From the NCBI GenBank assembly GCA_965243825.1, contig CBDEVT010000001.1, positions 2,232,001 through 2,296,000 of the forward strand: DNA of 64,000 nucleotides, given 5' to 3'. Each line of letters begins with the position of its first letter. The stretch's first letter is position 1. The DNA comes from JAJCYX01 sp965243825. Its GTDB lineage: Bacteria; Chloroflexota; Dehalococcoidia; Lucifugimonadales; Lucifugimonadaceae. The position numbers and the translations under genes were made by a program. The notes beneath the pieces were generated by a model that was given only the letters and a program-made list of their open reading frames with translations, was not told where the DNA came from and ran no database searches. Shown in pieces: positions 52,201 through 61,213 of the stretch.

Positions 52201-53163
52201 ATGAAGGTTCTTGTACTGCCTGACTGGGCAGCTCCTTTCTGCCATGCATTGCAGCAGATCTACCGCGAGGTCGATATCGTCAACCCACAATCGGAGTCTG
52301 AGGCCAGTTCTCACTTCAGGGACGCTGAGGTCGTCTTCGGTTATCCGACCAGTCCGCAATTCGAATCCGCTTCCGAACTGAAGTGGATCCAGACACTCGA
52401 TGCTGGAATGGAAGGACTGTTCAACGAAGTGCCGCAGGTTGTTAACACTGATGTGACGGTCACGAATGCCAGAGGAGCCGGTGCGCCGATGATTGGCGAG
52501 CATGCGCTGGCAATGATGTTTGCCCTGGCTCGCCAGTTTCCACGGTTCTGGGAAGACAAGGAGCATCACCGCTGGGACCAGGACGGCGCACTGGAGAAGG
52601 TGGAATTTCTTGGCGATAAGACGGTTGGCATTATTGGCTTCGGAAAGTCTGGTCGTGAAATAGCGTGGCGTTGCCAGGCGATGGGCATGCGTGTCCTTGC
52701 GGTGGACAGTGAGGCGATTGACGCCGACCCGATAGTGGAATTCGTCTGGACGCTGGACAGGCTCCCAGACCTGCTGAGTGCCTCCGACTATGTGGTAGTC
52801 ACAGCGCCTTTTTCGGAAACGAACAGGAACATGCTCGGCAGGGACGAATTCGCAATGATGCGACCCAACGCCAGGCTTGTCGTGACCTCCCGCGGAAGAG
52901 TTTTCGACAACGCCGCGCTGGTCGATGCTCTTAACAGCGGAACCCTTGCGGGTGCTGCGCTCGACACGGTTGAAGAAGAACCGCTGCATGCCGACAGCAG
53001 GCTCTGGGATGTGCCGAACCTGATCATCACGCCGCACATTGCGGGTAATGCAGAAAAGACGATGTTGGACCAACGAACCTTCTCGATATTCGAGGAGAAC
53101 CTGGGCCGCTACATCGCCGGACGACCGCTTCTCAACGTCGTTGACAAGGTCAAGCAGTACTGA
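52201..53163 (+). CDS. D-2-hydroxyacid dehydrogenase, NAD-dependent
   Basis: 320 residues. The nucleotide fold is marked by VGIIGFGKSG (Gly 146, 148, 151) with Asp in VLAVDSEA, favouring NAD. The catalytic set is Arg in VVTSRGRVFDN, Glu in DTVEEEPLHADS, and His in LIITPHIAGNAE. It reduces or oxidises a D-2-hydroxy/2-keto acid in the cytoplasm; the substrate-binding part is not specific enough to name. It stands in a plus-strand series with the GH4 gene 60 bases downstream. Confidence 0.85.
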   Translation: MKVLVLPDWAAPFCHALQQIYREVDIVNPQSESEASSHFRDAEVVFGYPTSPQFESASELKWIQTLDAGMEGLFNEVPQVVNTDVTVTNARGAGAPMIGEHALAMMFALARQFPRFWEDKEHHRWDQDGALEKVEFLGDKTVGIIGFGKSGREIAWRCQAMGMRVLAVDSEAIDADPIVEFVWTLDRLPDLLSASDYVVVTAPFSETNRNMLGRDEFAMMRPNARLVVTSRGRVFDNAALVDALNSGTLAGAALDTVEEEPLHADSRLWDVPNLIITPHIAGNAEKTMLDQRTFSIFEENLGRYIAGRPLLNVVDKVKQY

Positions 53164-53222
53164 GAATCTGCCCACTCTGAAGCCCGCAGCCCGATCTGGT
53201 CGCGCGAGAAACGGAGCGTTCA

Positions 53223-54512
53223 ATGTCACCCAAAATCTCTCTAATTGGTGCAGGTAGCGTCGTGTTTGCTCGGAGGCTCCTGCAGGATGTCGCCTGTGTA
53301 CCTGAGCTTGCGGATGCAACCGTCTCGCTGATGGATGTCGATGCCGAACGACTTGATGTGATCGGGCGGTTCGCAACCAAGTTGATGAACGATACCGGGA
53401 CCAGTATTCGTGTCGAGACCACCGATGACAGGAGGGCGTCGCTGGACGGCGCCGACTACGTCCTGACCACAATTCGAGTTGGGGATGACTACACGAAGGA
53501 CATTGGCATACCGCTGAAATATGGAGTGGACCAGTCGGTTGGTGACACAGTCGGCCCAGGCGGCGTGTTCAAGGGCCTTCGGACAGCACCTGTCCTGGTC
53601 GATATCTGCCGCGATATTGAAGAGCTTGCCCCGGATGCGTGGCTGCTCAACTACACGAATCCGATGGCGATCGCCTGCTGGGTGATCAATGACATGACCG
53701 ATGTGCCAACCGTGGGTCTTTGCCACAGTGTTCAGCGCACCACTGAAGACCTCGCCGAGTACATCGGTGCGCCCAGAGAATCGGTCACGGCATGGGTTGC
53801 CGGCATCAACCACCTCGCATGGTTCATGCGCTTTGAACGTGACGGCAAAGACGCCTATCCGGAGCTTGTCGAAGCGATGAACAACCCTGAGATTTTCTCG
53901 CGGGACACCGTTCGCTTCGAGGTGATGCGGCAGTTCGGATACTTCGTGACTGAGTCGACTCGACATATGTCAGAGTACACACCGTACTTCCGCACGAGTG
54001 AAGAACGGCTGGCGGAGTTCAAGCTCGATGAGATCAGGCAGGACCTGCAGCGTCGGGTAAAGCGGGTAGATGACCACTACGAACAGCTGCGCGCAGATGC
54101 GGATACATCGGAGCAACTGACGACTTCTCGATCGGACGAATATGCTTGCCGGATCATCGAAGCCATGGAAAGTGGAAGGCCGACTGTAATCAACGCAAAC
54201 GTCGCAAACGCCGGTCTGATTTCCAATCTGCCTGAAGGCAGCTGCGTTGAGGTGCCATGCACGGTGGACAAACTTGGCATTCACCCTATGGCAGTCGGTG
54301 ACCTGCCACCGCAGTGCGCTTCCCTCAGCAGGGCGAACGTGGCCGTCCAGGAGATGGCTGCGCTCGCTATCGAAGACCTTGACCGCGAAGCCGCATTCCA
54401 CGCGATCGCACTGGACCCGCTCACTGCTGCAAAACTTTCACTCAGTGAGATTCGGAGTATGTTCGACGAGATGTGGGAGGCCAATGCAGACTATCTGAAG
54501 GGCTTCTCCTAA
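53223..54512 (+). CDS. Glycoside hydrolase family 4 (MelA/LplD-like)
   Basis: 429 residues. GH4 marks: ISLIGAGSVVFARRLLQDV (NAD-binding), LLNYTNPMAIACWV, GLCHSVQRTTEDLA with Cys and His metal ligands, and GINHLAWFM. GH4 enzymes cleave alpha- or beta-glycosides by an NAD- and Mn-dependent oxidation/elimination, and CHSVQ is the form found in alpha-galactosidase and alpha-galacturonidase groups. Intracellular. The end overlaps the convergent creatininase-like gene by four bases. With the nearby sugar-acid dehydratases, a uronic acid or acidic sugar is a likely substrate. Confidence 0.88.
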   Translation: MSPKISLIGAGSVVFARRLLQDVACVPELADATVSLMDVDAERLDVIGRFATKLMNDTGTSIRVETTDDRRASLDGADYVLTTIRVGDDYTKDIGIPLKYGVDQSVGDTVGPGGVFKGLRTAPVLVDICRDIEELAPDAWLLNYTNPMAIACWVINDMTDVPTVGLCHSVQRTTEDLAEYIGAPRESVTAWVAGINHLAWFMRFERDGKDAYPELVEAMNNPEIFSRDTVRFEVMRQFGYFVTESTRHMSEYTPYFRTSEERLAEFKLDEIRQDLQRRVKRVDDHYEQLRADADTSEQLTTSRSDEYACRIIEAMESGRPTVINANVANAGLISNLPEGSCVEVPCTVDKLGIHPMAVGDLPPQCASLSRANVAVQEMAALAIEDLDREAAFHAIALDPLTAAKLSLSEIRSMFDEMWEANADYLKGFS

Positions 54513-55360
54513 CCCGGCAGCTCACCAAGCGGCTTTACTGCATGGTGGTCTACTCTCGCGTTAAGCGGGTGTTCCATCCACTCGTTGGTGAAGTCGATCA
54601 GGTTCTTCACAGCCTCATCGAACAGCATCTTGCCCTTTTCAGGAGTGGCAAGGTTCGCCTCGCCGCAGATGCCTGACTCTGTGTACTGACTCGTCCATGA
54701 CGTGATGTTCACCGGTCCTGCTGCCCAAAGATCAACCCACTGGAACTTCGACTTGTGCTCATGGAAGGCGATCTCTTCATGCTTCGCGTTGTCCATCTGG
54801 ATAAGGTCTGCGTCGAGATGTAATGCAAGCGACGTCTCAGCTTCTCCTGCATGGGCACAGCCGCCGGGGAAGTGGGATTCGCGCCACTTCTCCATGAACT
54901 CGGGGTCCGTGGCGGCGAGTCCCCACCAGGAAGACAACGCAACCTCGGCTTCGGTTTCCATGTTGGCGCGGCGGCATGCGAGATCGAGCGGCGGCATGTT
55001 TGAGCCGTGGCCGTTGACAACGAAGATGCGGGAGAAGCCGTGATAGGCAAGGCTTTTCAGGATGTCGGTGACGTAACGGATGAAGGTCTCGTGGTGGATC
55101 GTCACGGACCCAGGGAAGTCCATCACATGCGTGGTGTAACCGTACGAAACCGGAGGCATGAACAACAGACGGTCTGAGGCCTGCTCGCATGCAGCCTGCG
55201 CGACCTCGGTTGCGGTCCAGCGATCCATCTTCACAGGCAGATGCGGTCCATGCTGCTCCATGGTTCCGACTGGCAGAACAGGGATCATCTCCGCTTTGAT
55301 CGCCTCGTTGATCTCAGGCCATGTCAGGTCTTCGTATCGCCACTTTCCATTGATCGCCAT
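54509..55360 (-). CDS. Creatininase family amidohydrolase
   Basis: 283 residues. The metal site is visible: GTMEQHGPHLPVKMD (Glu, His, Asp), VVNGHGSNMP, and CAHAGEAETSLALH (His, Glu). The family includes creatininase and enzymes that open cyclic amides or cleave formamides; members beside enolase-superfamily genes are frequent in marine Chloroflexota. It shares a minus-strand unit with the MR/MLE enzyme 20 bases upstream, so they should act on one substrate chain. Substrate unknown. Confidence 0.87.
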   Translation of the reverse strand: MAINGKWRYEDLTWPEINEAIKAEMIPVLPVGTMEQHGPHLPVKMDRWTATEVAQAACEQASDRLLFMPPVSYGYTTHVMDFPGSVTIHHETFIRYVTDILKSLAYHGFSRIFVVNGHGSNMPPLDLACRRANMETEAEVALSSWWGLAATDPEFMEKWRESHFPGGCAHAGEAETSLALHLDADLIQMDNAKHEEIAFHEHKSKFQWVDLWAAGPVNITSWTSQYTESGICGEANLATPEKGKMLFDEAVKNLIDFTNEWMEHPLNARVDHHAVKPLGELPG

Positions 55361-55380
55361 GTGTTTCCTCCCTAGTTAGA

Positions 55381-56529
55381 TCAAGCTCCGTAATTGTCTG
55401 CGCCCTCTGCATGTGCCTTTAGTGCATCTTCGTCTATCTCTATGCCAAGTCCGGGGCCGTCCGGGATCGGCAGCATGCCGTCCTCATCCAGCAGCAACGG
55501 CTTCGCCAGGATCCCGCTGACATATGGCGCTGGATGCCAGTATTCGAGGTACTTGCCGTCTGGCATCGAAGCTGAGAGCTGAAGGTCCGCCGCGGCTCCG
55601 ACGGCGGTGTTCCAGCCGTGCATCACAACCTGGATATTTGCGTCGTATGCCGCCTGCCAGATCTTGCGAGACTCTGAAAGCCCGCCGCAGATCGTCTGGT
55701 CCGGCTGCAGGATGTCGCAGGCACGATTCTCGATGAACGGCTTGAAGTTGAGTCGACCGCGCACAACTTCGCCTGTAGCTATGTGGACTGGCGATGCATC
55801 TCTGAGCTTCTTGTAGCCTTCGATGTCGTCGGCGCGGAGTGGCTCCTCGAACCAGCGAACGTTGTAGTCCTTGAGCATACGGGCGGCTTCCATCGCCCAC
55901 TTCAGGTCGCCGTGCCAGAACACGTCTGAACCGCCGGGATCGACCATCAGTTCAGAACTGTCTCCGATTGCCTTGCGGGCCGTTTTCACTAACTCTTCAT
56001 CGTGCCGTAGGTCGCGCTCTCTGCCAAACGAGCCCCAGCCGAGCTTGAATGCCCGGAAGTTGCGTTCGAGTCCTGACTCAAGGTTGGCCACCATTTCGTC
56101 GGCAGGCCACGAGAACAGCATCGACGCGTAAGGTTTGACTCGCTCGATGTAGCGGCCGCCGAACAGTCGGGAGATTGACAGTCCTGTGTGCTGGCCAAGG
56201 ATGTCCCACAGAGCATGGTTCACAGCGCCGATGTATGCCGTGATGCCCCCTCCACGGCCATACCAGAATGTCCACTGATGCAGCCGCTCGGTTACCGACT
56301 CCGGTTGCAGAGCGTCCTCACCGATCAGGTGCGGCCACAGCACCTTTTTTACTGCGTCGACCATCTCCCATCGCACTCCTGCACAACCCCATCCCGAGAG
56401 ACCACCTTCAGTGTCGACTCGAATAAGCGTCTGGTCGTAGCCCCACCATGATGGATGAATAGGCTGGCCGACCTTCAGCGGCGGACGTTGACTGGTGAGT
56501 GGAAAAACTTCGACGCCTGTGATTTTCAT
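55381..56529 (-). CDS. Enolase superfamily dehydratase/racemase (MR/MLE type)
   Basis: 382 residues. The capping domain starts MKITGVEVFPL; the barrel carries the base AFKLGWG and metal ligands in MVDPGGSD (Asp), VRWFEEPLRADD (Glu) and HIATGEVV (Glu), with VVMHGWNTAVG near the end for the His/Asp side. This arrangement fits acid-sugar dehydratases or racemases of the mandelate racemase group, Mg2+-dependent and cytoplasmic. It heads a minus-strand pair with the creatininase-like gene and lies divergent to a second enolase-superfamily gene. Confidence 0.87.
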   Translation of the reverse strand: MKITGVEVFPLTSQRPPLKVGQPIHPSWWGYDQTLIRVDTEGGLSGWGCAGVRWEMVDAVKKVLWPHLIGEDALQPESVTERLHQWTFWYGRGGGITAYIGAVNHALWDILGQHTGLSISRLFGGRYIERVKPYASMLFSWPADEMVANLESGLERNFRAFKLGWGSFGRERDLRHDEELVKTARKAIGDSSELMVDPGGSDVFWHGDLKWAMEAARMLKDYNVRWFEEPLRADDIEGYKKLRDASPVHIATGEVVRGRLNFKPFIENRACDILQPDQTICGGLSESRKIWQAAYDANIQVVMHGWNTAVGAAADLQLSASMPDGKYLEYWHPAPYVSGILAKPLLLDEDGMLPIPDGPGLGIEIDEDALKAHAEGADNYGA

Positions 56530-56692
56530 GCGGTGCTCCGGGCCGTGTTATATGCGTCGCCATCCCTTACAAAAGGCTCGGGATGGCCGTGTATGTGCGG
56601 TTGATACATCGGGACCGGCGCAGCATACCGCAGATGGAGTTAATATCTGGCACCGCAGCTATCCAATCATCTCATCCGGGCAGGGACACCTT

Positions 56693-57901
56693 ATGAAGAT
56701 CACAAAACTGACCGCCACCGCATTGGCCATTCGAGACCAGCCGCTGCTCAACTCTGGCGGCATCCACCCGACGCATGCCGTACGCACCCTGGTACAGATC
56801 GAGACCGATGAAGGTGTGACCGGCGTTGGAGAATCCGGACATGACTGGGTGCAGCACATCGAGTCCCAGAAAGATGTCGTCCTGGGCGCGGATCCGCGGA
56901 ACATCACCAAGATCAGATCGCAGTTCAACGGAGCGACTGAGCCCCGAGCCGGTGCGTGGGCTGCTGTGGAAACAGCGATCCTTGACGCTGCGTCGAAACA
57001 CGCTGGCCTACCTCTCTGTGACTATATCGGCGGCCGAGCACGCGACAGGGTCGAGTGGGCTGCTTACCTTTTCTACAAGCTGGCGGACGAGAACGGTGAA
57101 GGAGAGGTATCCACCGGCGACACGCTCTCGCCTGATCAGTATGTGAAGCAGGCAGAGGAGTTCGTAGACAACTACGGCTTCAAGGCTCTCAAGATCAAGG
57201 GTGGCTTCTTCAAACCGGAACTGGATATCGAAACGTTCGCCGCCCTACGTGAACGCTTCCCGAAGTCAGAAGGCTATGAGATCCGTATCGACCCCAATGC
57301 CAACTGGACGCTGGAGACGTCGATACGTGTCGCACAGGCGATAGAAAAGTACGAACCGCAGTATCTCGAAGACCTTTGCGGGCCGATCGAGGAGAACGCT
57401 GAGCTCAAGAAGCACACTTCGACTCCGACCGCTTCAAACATGTGCGTTTCGGCATTCGCCCACGTCAAACCCAACACCAAGCTGGAGGGAATAGACATCA
57501 TCCTCGGAGACCACCACCACTGGGGTGGGATTCTTGCGTACAAGGAGACTGGCGTACTGTGCCGCGTGATGGGCTGGGGCCTTTCCGGACACAGCAACAA
57601 TGCGTTTGGTGTGTCGCAGGCGGCTATGCTCCACGCCTGTGCGGCGACACCTGAGTTGAACTACCCGGCGGATTCTCATTACCCGTGGACCGACACCGAC
57701 GGTGACATCATCAAGGGCGGGAAGCTGCAGTTCAAAGACGGTTACATGGAGGTCCCGGACAAGCCCGGACTCGGTGTCGAAATCGACCAGGACAGGGTCG
57801 ATGAATATGCGGAGATCTACAGCTCCGGCAAGATCGGCAAGCGGGAGGACATGGTGAAGTCGTTAGACGCAGCCTGGCCCTGGGACAAGCCGCGCTGGTA
57901 G
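56693..57901 (+). CDS. Enolase superfamily protein, glucarate dehydratase-like
   Basis: 402 residues from the ATG at 56693; a longer frame to 56495 runs over the divergent gene and is not used. Seen: FKALKIKGGFF (base), IRIDPNANW (Asp), YLEDLCGPIEE (Glu), and TASNMCVSA with Asn where most relatives have Glu, as in glucarate dehydratase; GDHHHWGGI gives the His of that group. It should remove water from an acid sugar. Divergent from the MR/MLE gene at 55381 over a 163-base promoter region, and followed after ten bases by a HAD phosphatase. Confidence 0.85.
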   Translation: MKITKLTATALAIRDQPLLNSGGIHPTHAVRTLVQIETDEGVTGVGESGHDWVQHIESQKDVVLGADPRNITKIRSQFNGATEPRAGAWAAVETAILDAASKHAGLPLCDYIGGRARDRVEWAAYLFYKLADENGEGEVSTGDTLSPDQYVKQAEEFVDNYGFKALKIKGGFFKPELDIETFAALRERFPKSEGYEIRIDPNANWTLETSIRVAQAIEKYEPQYLEDLCGPIEENAELKKHTSTPTASNMCVSAFAHVKPNTKLEGIDIILGDHHHWGGILAYKETGVLCRVMGWGLSGHSNNAFGVSQAAMLHACAATPELNYPADSHYPWTDTDGDIIKGGKLQFKDGYMEVPDKPGLGVEIDQDRVDEYAEIYSSGKIGKREDMVKSLDAAWPWDKPRW

Positions 57902-57911
57902 GTCCTGAGTG

Positions 57912-58550
57912 ATGGGCACACCAACGATAAAACTGGCTGTCTTCGACGTGGATGGAACTTTGCTGAGAGGCAATACAGCTTGCCAGACGATCGCTCGCGC
58001 TATCGGAAAATACGAGCGCATGTGCGAGCTTGAGCGCCAGTCAGGCAGAGAGGCGGTCTTATCTGCACGTGAGGAGATGGCCAGCTGGTATCTACAGGCG
58101 GGCAAGCCTGTGGTTGAGGAGGCACTGGAGAACCTGCACTATGCGCCCGGCGCAGCAGACGGGATTGAGTCGCTGAAGCAGGCTGGAGTGGCGCTTGCTC
58201 TGGCATCGGTCACCTGGTCGTTCGCTGTAGACCGAGTGGCTGAAGAACTTGGAATCGAGCACACAAGCTCAAGCTATCTCGATTTCGAGACCGGCGCCAT
58301 TAGGCACACGTGGGCCTCGACCAAGGCTGAGTATCTCCAAAAACTGGCTGCAAGGTTTGGATTGGAACCCGCGGAAATCGCAGCGATTGGTGACAGCTCA
58401 GGAGATTTCGAGATGTTTCGTGTGGCTGGCTTACCGATCTATGTTGGCGAATCTACTTCCGGCCTGCATCATGGTGTAGTTCACATGCTAGACGCGGATA
58501 TCCGTGATGTGGCAGACGCAATCCTTGAGCACAAGAGAGCCGGTAGTTGA
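57912..58550 (+). CDS. HAD superfamily phosphatase (SerB-like)
   Basis: About 212 residues. Motif I is AVFDVDGTLLRG (nucleophile and general acid Asp), motif II ALASVTWSF, motif III the Lys in WASTKAEYLQKL, and motif IV AIGDSSGDFEMF. The cap between motifs I and II is short and helical, as in phosphoserine phosphatases. It removes phosphate from a small metabolite. The start at ATG 57912 (GTG at 57909 also possible) is ten bases after the dehydratase stop, so they share a transcript. The stop overlaps the next gene's TTG. Confidence 0.8.
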   Translation: MGTPTIKLAVFDVDGTLLRGNTACQTIARAIGKYERMCELERQSGREAVLSAREEMASWYLQAGKPVVEEALENLHYAPGAADGIESLKQAGVALALASVTWSFAVDRVAEELGIEHTSSSYLDFETGAIRHTWASTKAEYLQKLAARFGLEPAEIAAIGDSSGDFEMFRVAGLPIYVGESTSGLHHGVVHMLDADIRDVADAILEHKRAGS

Positions 58551-59035
58551 ACACTGAACTTGTCGTATTGAGAATCGTCCACATAGTTGCAGGAGTTTTC
58601 TGGGTCGGTACAGCGGTTTACCTGGCACTCGTACTCGAGCCGAAGCTGCGGGCGCTTGGCAACGAGATAGAGAGAGACGTCCTGCAGGCAATCAGCAAGC
58701 TGAACAGCCTGTGGATCACGCTTTCGGCGATTGTCACAATCCTCTTCGGTTTCGCTCTAATTTCCAGGACACCCGGCCGAGAATTTGACCAGTTATTCAG
58801 CAACGGCTGGGGAACGGCAATCGGGATCGGGCTCATTGCCTCGCTGCTTGCGTTTTTCTTGAGCGGCTGGGTCGGTGCGAACACGGCGAAGTTGCGACGC
58901 TCACTTCAGGAAAATGCTCAATCGGACGACGGCCGACTAGATGAAATCCGATCAAAGATTGCGATGGGAAGTCGGATCAACGCAGTGCTTGTGATAGTTG
59001 CGGTCGGGACAATGGCGGCAGCGCGGTACGTTTAG
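58547..59035 (+). CDS. Four-helix membrane protein, DUF2269/CopD-like
   Basis: 162 residues with four hydrophobic segments (about 7-27, 53-72, 86-108 and 143-160). The first, LRIVHIVAGVFWVGTAVYLA, has the His and Trp-Val-Gly pattern seen in small membrane proteins of the DUF2269 or CopD-like type. The loop between segments three and four is charged. Role unknown. Start TTG overlaps the phosphatase stop (TTGA), so it is translationally coupled. Confidence 0.65.
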   Translation: MNTELVVLRIVHIVAGVFWVGTAVYLALVLEPKLRALGNEIERDVLQAISKLNSLWITLSAIVTILFGFALISRTPGREFDQLFSNGWGTAIGIGLIASLLAFFLSGWVGANTAKLRRSLQENAQSDDGRLDEIRSKIAMGSRINAVLVIVAVGTMAAARYV

Positions 59036-59094
59036 CGCGAGAACCCGCTGACTCATCTGCAGGATGGGCTGCTCAGTCGCCCGGCTAAACGTAC
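59026..59094. terminator. Inverted repeat made from two convergent gene ends
   Basis: GTACGTTTAGC (59026-59036) and GCTAAACGTAC (59084-59094) are perfect 11-bp inverted repeats. Both genes end in the codons Tyr-Val-stop (TAC GTT TAG), so the repeat contains both stop codons. It may serve as a bidirectional terminator. Confidence 0.5.
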
Positions 59095-59744
59095 AGCTCC
59101 AATTGCCCGCCACCGAGCATGAACAATCCCGGCTTGCCACCGCGAGGGCCCTCAGGGCCCATGCTGTAATTGGCTTTGAGCCGGAAGCCGGGCTTAGAGA
59201 AACTCAAGCCATGCTTTACTGCCAACTCTGCGGCTGCTGGCGCGCCTTCGCCTGTAAGAAACTCGAACTGGGATGAGGACAATTCGTCACGATAGAGGTC
59301 GGCATGCGGCGCTTTCGCTACCTCCCTCCGTTGTGAACGGACCCTGTTCTCCTTCGACCAGTCTTCAAGCGGCTTTGATTCTGCGATGTTCGAGGCAATT
59401 CCCGAGATGACGTGGATGTGCGCATGAAGCTGGCTCTGGTGAGCACCACGTCCGAAGTTCGACAGCACTCTGAAGCCTTCAGGACAGTGCTCTTCACCGA
59501 CTCTCACGGCCAACCGTAGCGCGTCAAGCAGCACGTCATCCAGCCAAAGCTGTTCCTGAGTCATGTATTCCCGCGGAACGACGAGGAGCATCACTCGTTC
59601 CCACCTGAGGCGGTTGTGAAAGCAGACGACGGGAGAGCCGGGATCGTTTTCAACCCACTTTGCCGGTAACTCGCCGGCTATGAGACGGCTGAAGGTTGAG
59701 TCACTACCTGTTCCTCCACCGAGCGGCGCGGGCGATGGACTCAT
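59085..59744 (-). CDS. HIT family nucleotide hydrolase/transferase with C-terminal extension
   Basis: 219 residues. The catalytic triad His-x-His-x-His is QLHAHIHVISG (His 107, 109, 111); the start STFSRLIAGELPAKWV and LLVVPREYMT match the HIT fold. HIT proteins cleave nucleoside phosphoramidates or dinucleotides. The C-terminal 75 residues, ending in GGKPGLFMLGGGQLELYV, are an extension I do not recognise. The ATG overlaps the stop of the DnaC-like gene (ATGA), so it is made together with the replication proteins. Confidence 0.8.
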   Translation of the reverse strand: MSPSPAPLGGGTGSDSTFSRLIAGELPAKWVENDPGSPVVCFHNRLRWERVMLLVVPREYMTQEQLWLDDVLLDALRLAVRVGEEHCPEGFRVLSNFGRGAHQSQLHAHIHVISGIASNIAESKPLEDWSKENRVRSQRREVAKAPHADLYRDELSSSQFEFLTGEGAPAAAELAVKHGLSFSKPGFRLKANYSMGPEGPRGGKPGLFMLGGGQLELYV

Positions 59745-61213
59745 CGGGAGCTTCGAGACGCGTCAGACTCCGTTGTGGCAGACCCAGGCGAAGAATCCGT
59801 TGCTGGCCGACGGGTGCTTGCCGATCCGCGATGACGATAGTCAGGGGCAAACATCGCGTATTCCCACACGACATGTGTGTCGCGCAGGCGAGAAGCTATG
59901 GCATCTGCGTAACGTGCAGTGAAACCCGCAGACGCGGCCTCATCAAGCAAGACTCGTGATGTGATGACAGTAGGTAGGCCTGCAGCATGTCGATGGACTA
60001 TCAACTGGTACAGCTTCTCTTCAGCCCACGCGGTTGACGCCTGTGCTCCAAGGTCGTCGAGTATCAACACCTCGCAGTTGCGGATCACCTGGAATTCCCG
60101 GTCAAATCCTCCAGGCGAACTTGGCTGGTAAGCACGGCGAAGCTGGTCAAGCAGGTCAGGCACAAAGCGGAAAAGCACAGAACGGCCCTGCTGGATCTGG
60201 ACATTGGCGATGGCTACAGCCAGGTGGGTTTTTCCAACACCTGTGGGTCCGGCCAGATAGATCCAACCTTGCGGAATTTCAGCAAACGATCGTGCTGCAG
60301 AGCGAGCGGCTTCAAGCGTGTGTCGCTGTCGTTGCGATGTTTCCCTTGCCCCTCTTTCATCGAACGTATCGAACGTCATGGCCTTGAGCTGCGAAGAGTC
60401 GAGGCCGATAGATGACCGGTCTGCGTTGCCCGCGCCTGAAAGCAGCTCGATTCGTTCAGATATGAAAGGGTCTGTCACACGAGTGCGTAGCCTGTCAGGC
60501 ATCTGGTCGATTGACAGGCTGGTTGTGAGAACGGTCGGCAAGCGGCGCGCGTATCGATGGCTTAGAACCTGGTCGATTTTCTCCTCTGCCCAGCGCGTTG
60601 GACTCTGCACGCCAAGATCATCCAGTACCAGCATCGGAGCCTCGATGATATGACTGAAAAGGTCTTCGAAGTCGTCCTCACCTGGATCAACAGAGTTGTG
60701 GTCGAGAGTCGCGCGCATGTGGTCCAGCAGATCTGGCACAGAAACGAACTTAACCGGACGGCCATCGTTTACCAGCCGGTTGGCTATGGCAGCCGCTATG
60801 TGCGTTTTGCCGGTACCGGAAGGACCGCTGACAACCAGCCAGCCCATTGGGTCATGCGAGTACCGCTGCGCTGCATCCCGAGCCTTTCGGAAGCTTGGCG
60901 GGTCAACAAAGCCTTCTCGCCCCGTCGGTTCCATAGACTCAAACGTCATTCTTTCGAGCGGGCCTAGATCGGAGTAGTCGCGCAATCGCTTGTTGACGTG
61001 CGCGCCCCAGGCCGTCTCCTGGCATTCGCATGGCACAACCGTACCGAACTCAGGAGAACCAACAGGCGCGTCAACATTCAGCCATCGGGCATCGTCACAG
61101 ATCGGACACGGATCCGGCTTCTCAGCGGTTTCCTCTTGCTCGCTGCCGTTCAAGGTAGCGTTCAATGAACTCGTCGCTGCGATTCGCTTCAGAATGTCGT
61201 TCAGGCTTTCCAT
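59741..61213 (-). CDS. Tandem DnaC/IstB-like AAA+ protein, putative helicase loader
   Basis: 490 residues. A zinc-ribbon-like part comes first (CPICDDARWL, then VPCEC; Cys 36, 39, 62, 64). Then come two complete DnaC-type AAA+ units. Unit one has Walker A GPSGTGKT (130-137) and Walker B MLVLDDLGVQ; unit two has GPTGVGKT (322-329) and VLILDDLGAQ. Each unit begins with a matching MTF.F motif and has W-A-E-E-K after Walker B, so it is an internal duplication. Helicase loaders normally have one AAA+ unit. With dnaB and a DnaD-like gene upstream, it should load the replicative helicase. It overlaps the DnaD-like gene by about 90 bases. Confidence 0.88.
   Translation of the reverse strand: MESLNDILKRIAATSSLNATLNGSEQEETAEKPDPCPICDDARWLNVDAPVGSPEFGTVVPCECQETAWGAHVNKRLRDYSDLGPLERMTFESMEPTGREGFVDPPSFRKARDAAQRYSHDPMGWLVVSGPSGTGKTHIAAAIANRLVNDGRPVKFVSVPDLLDHMRATLDHNSVDPGEDDFEDLFSHIIEAPMLVLDDLGVQSPTRWAEEKIDQVLSHRYARRLPTVLTTSLSIDQMPDRLRTRVTDPFISERIELLSGAGNADRSSIGLDSSQLKAMTFDTFDERGARETSQRQRHTLEAARSAARSFAEIPQGWIYLAGPTGVGKTHLAVAIANVQIQQGRSVLFRFVPDLLDQLRRAYQPSSPGGFDREFQVIRNCEVLILDDLGAQASTAWAEEKLYQLIVHRHAAGLPTVITSRVLLDEAASAGFTARYADAIASRLRDTHVVWEYAMFAPDYRHRGSASTRRPATDSSPGSATTESDASRSSR

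Noticed and set aside
56495..56692. N-terminal extension of the glucarate dehydratase-like protein
   Set aside because: It overlaps the divergent gene's start and has no family similarity; the ATG at 56693 gives the usual enolase-superfamily beginning.
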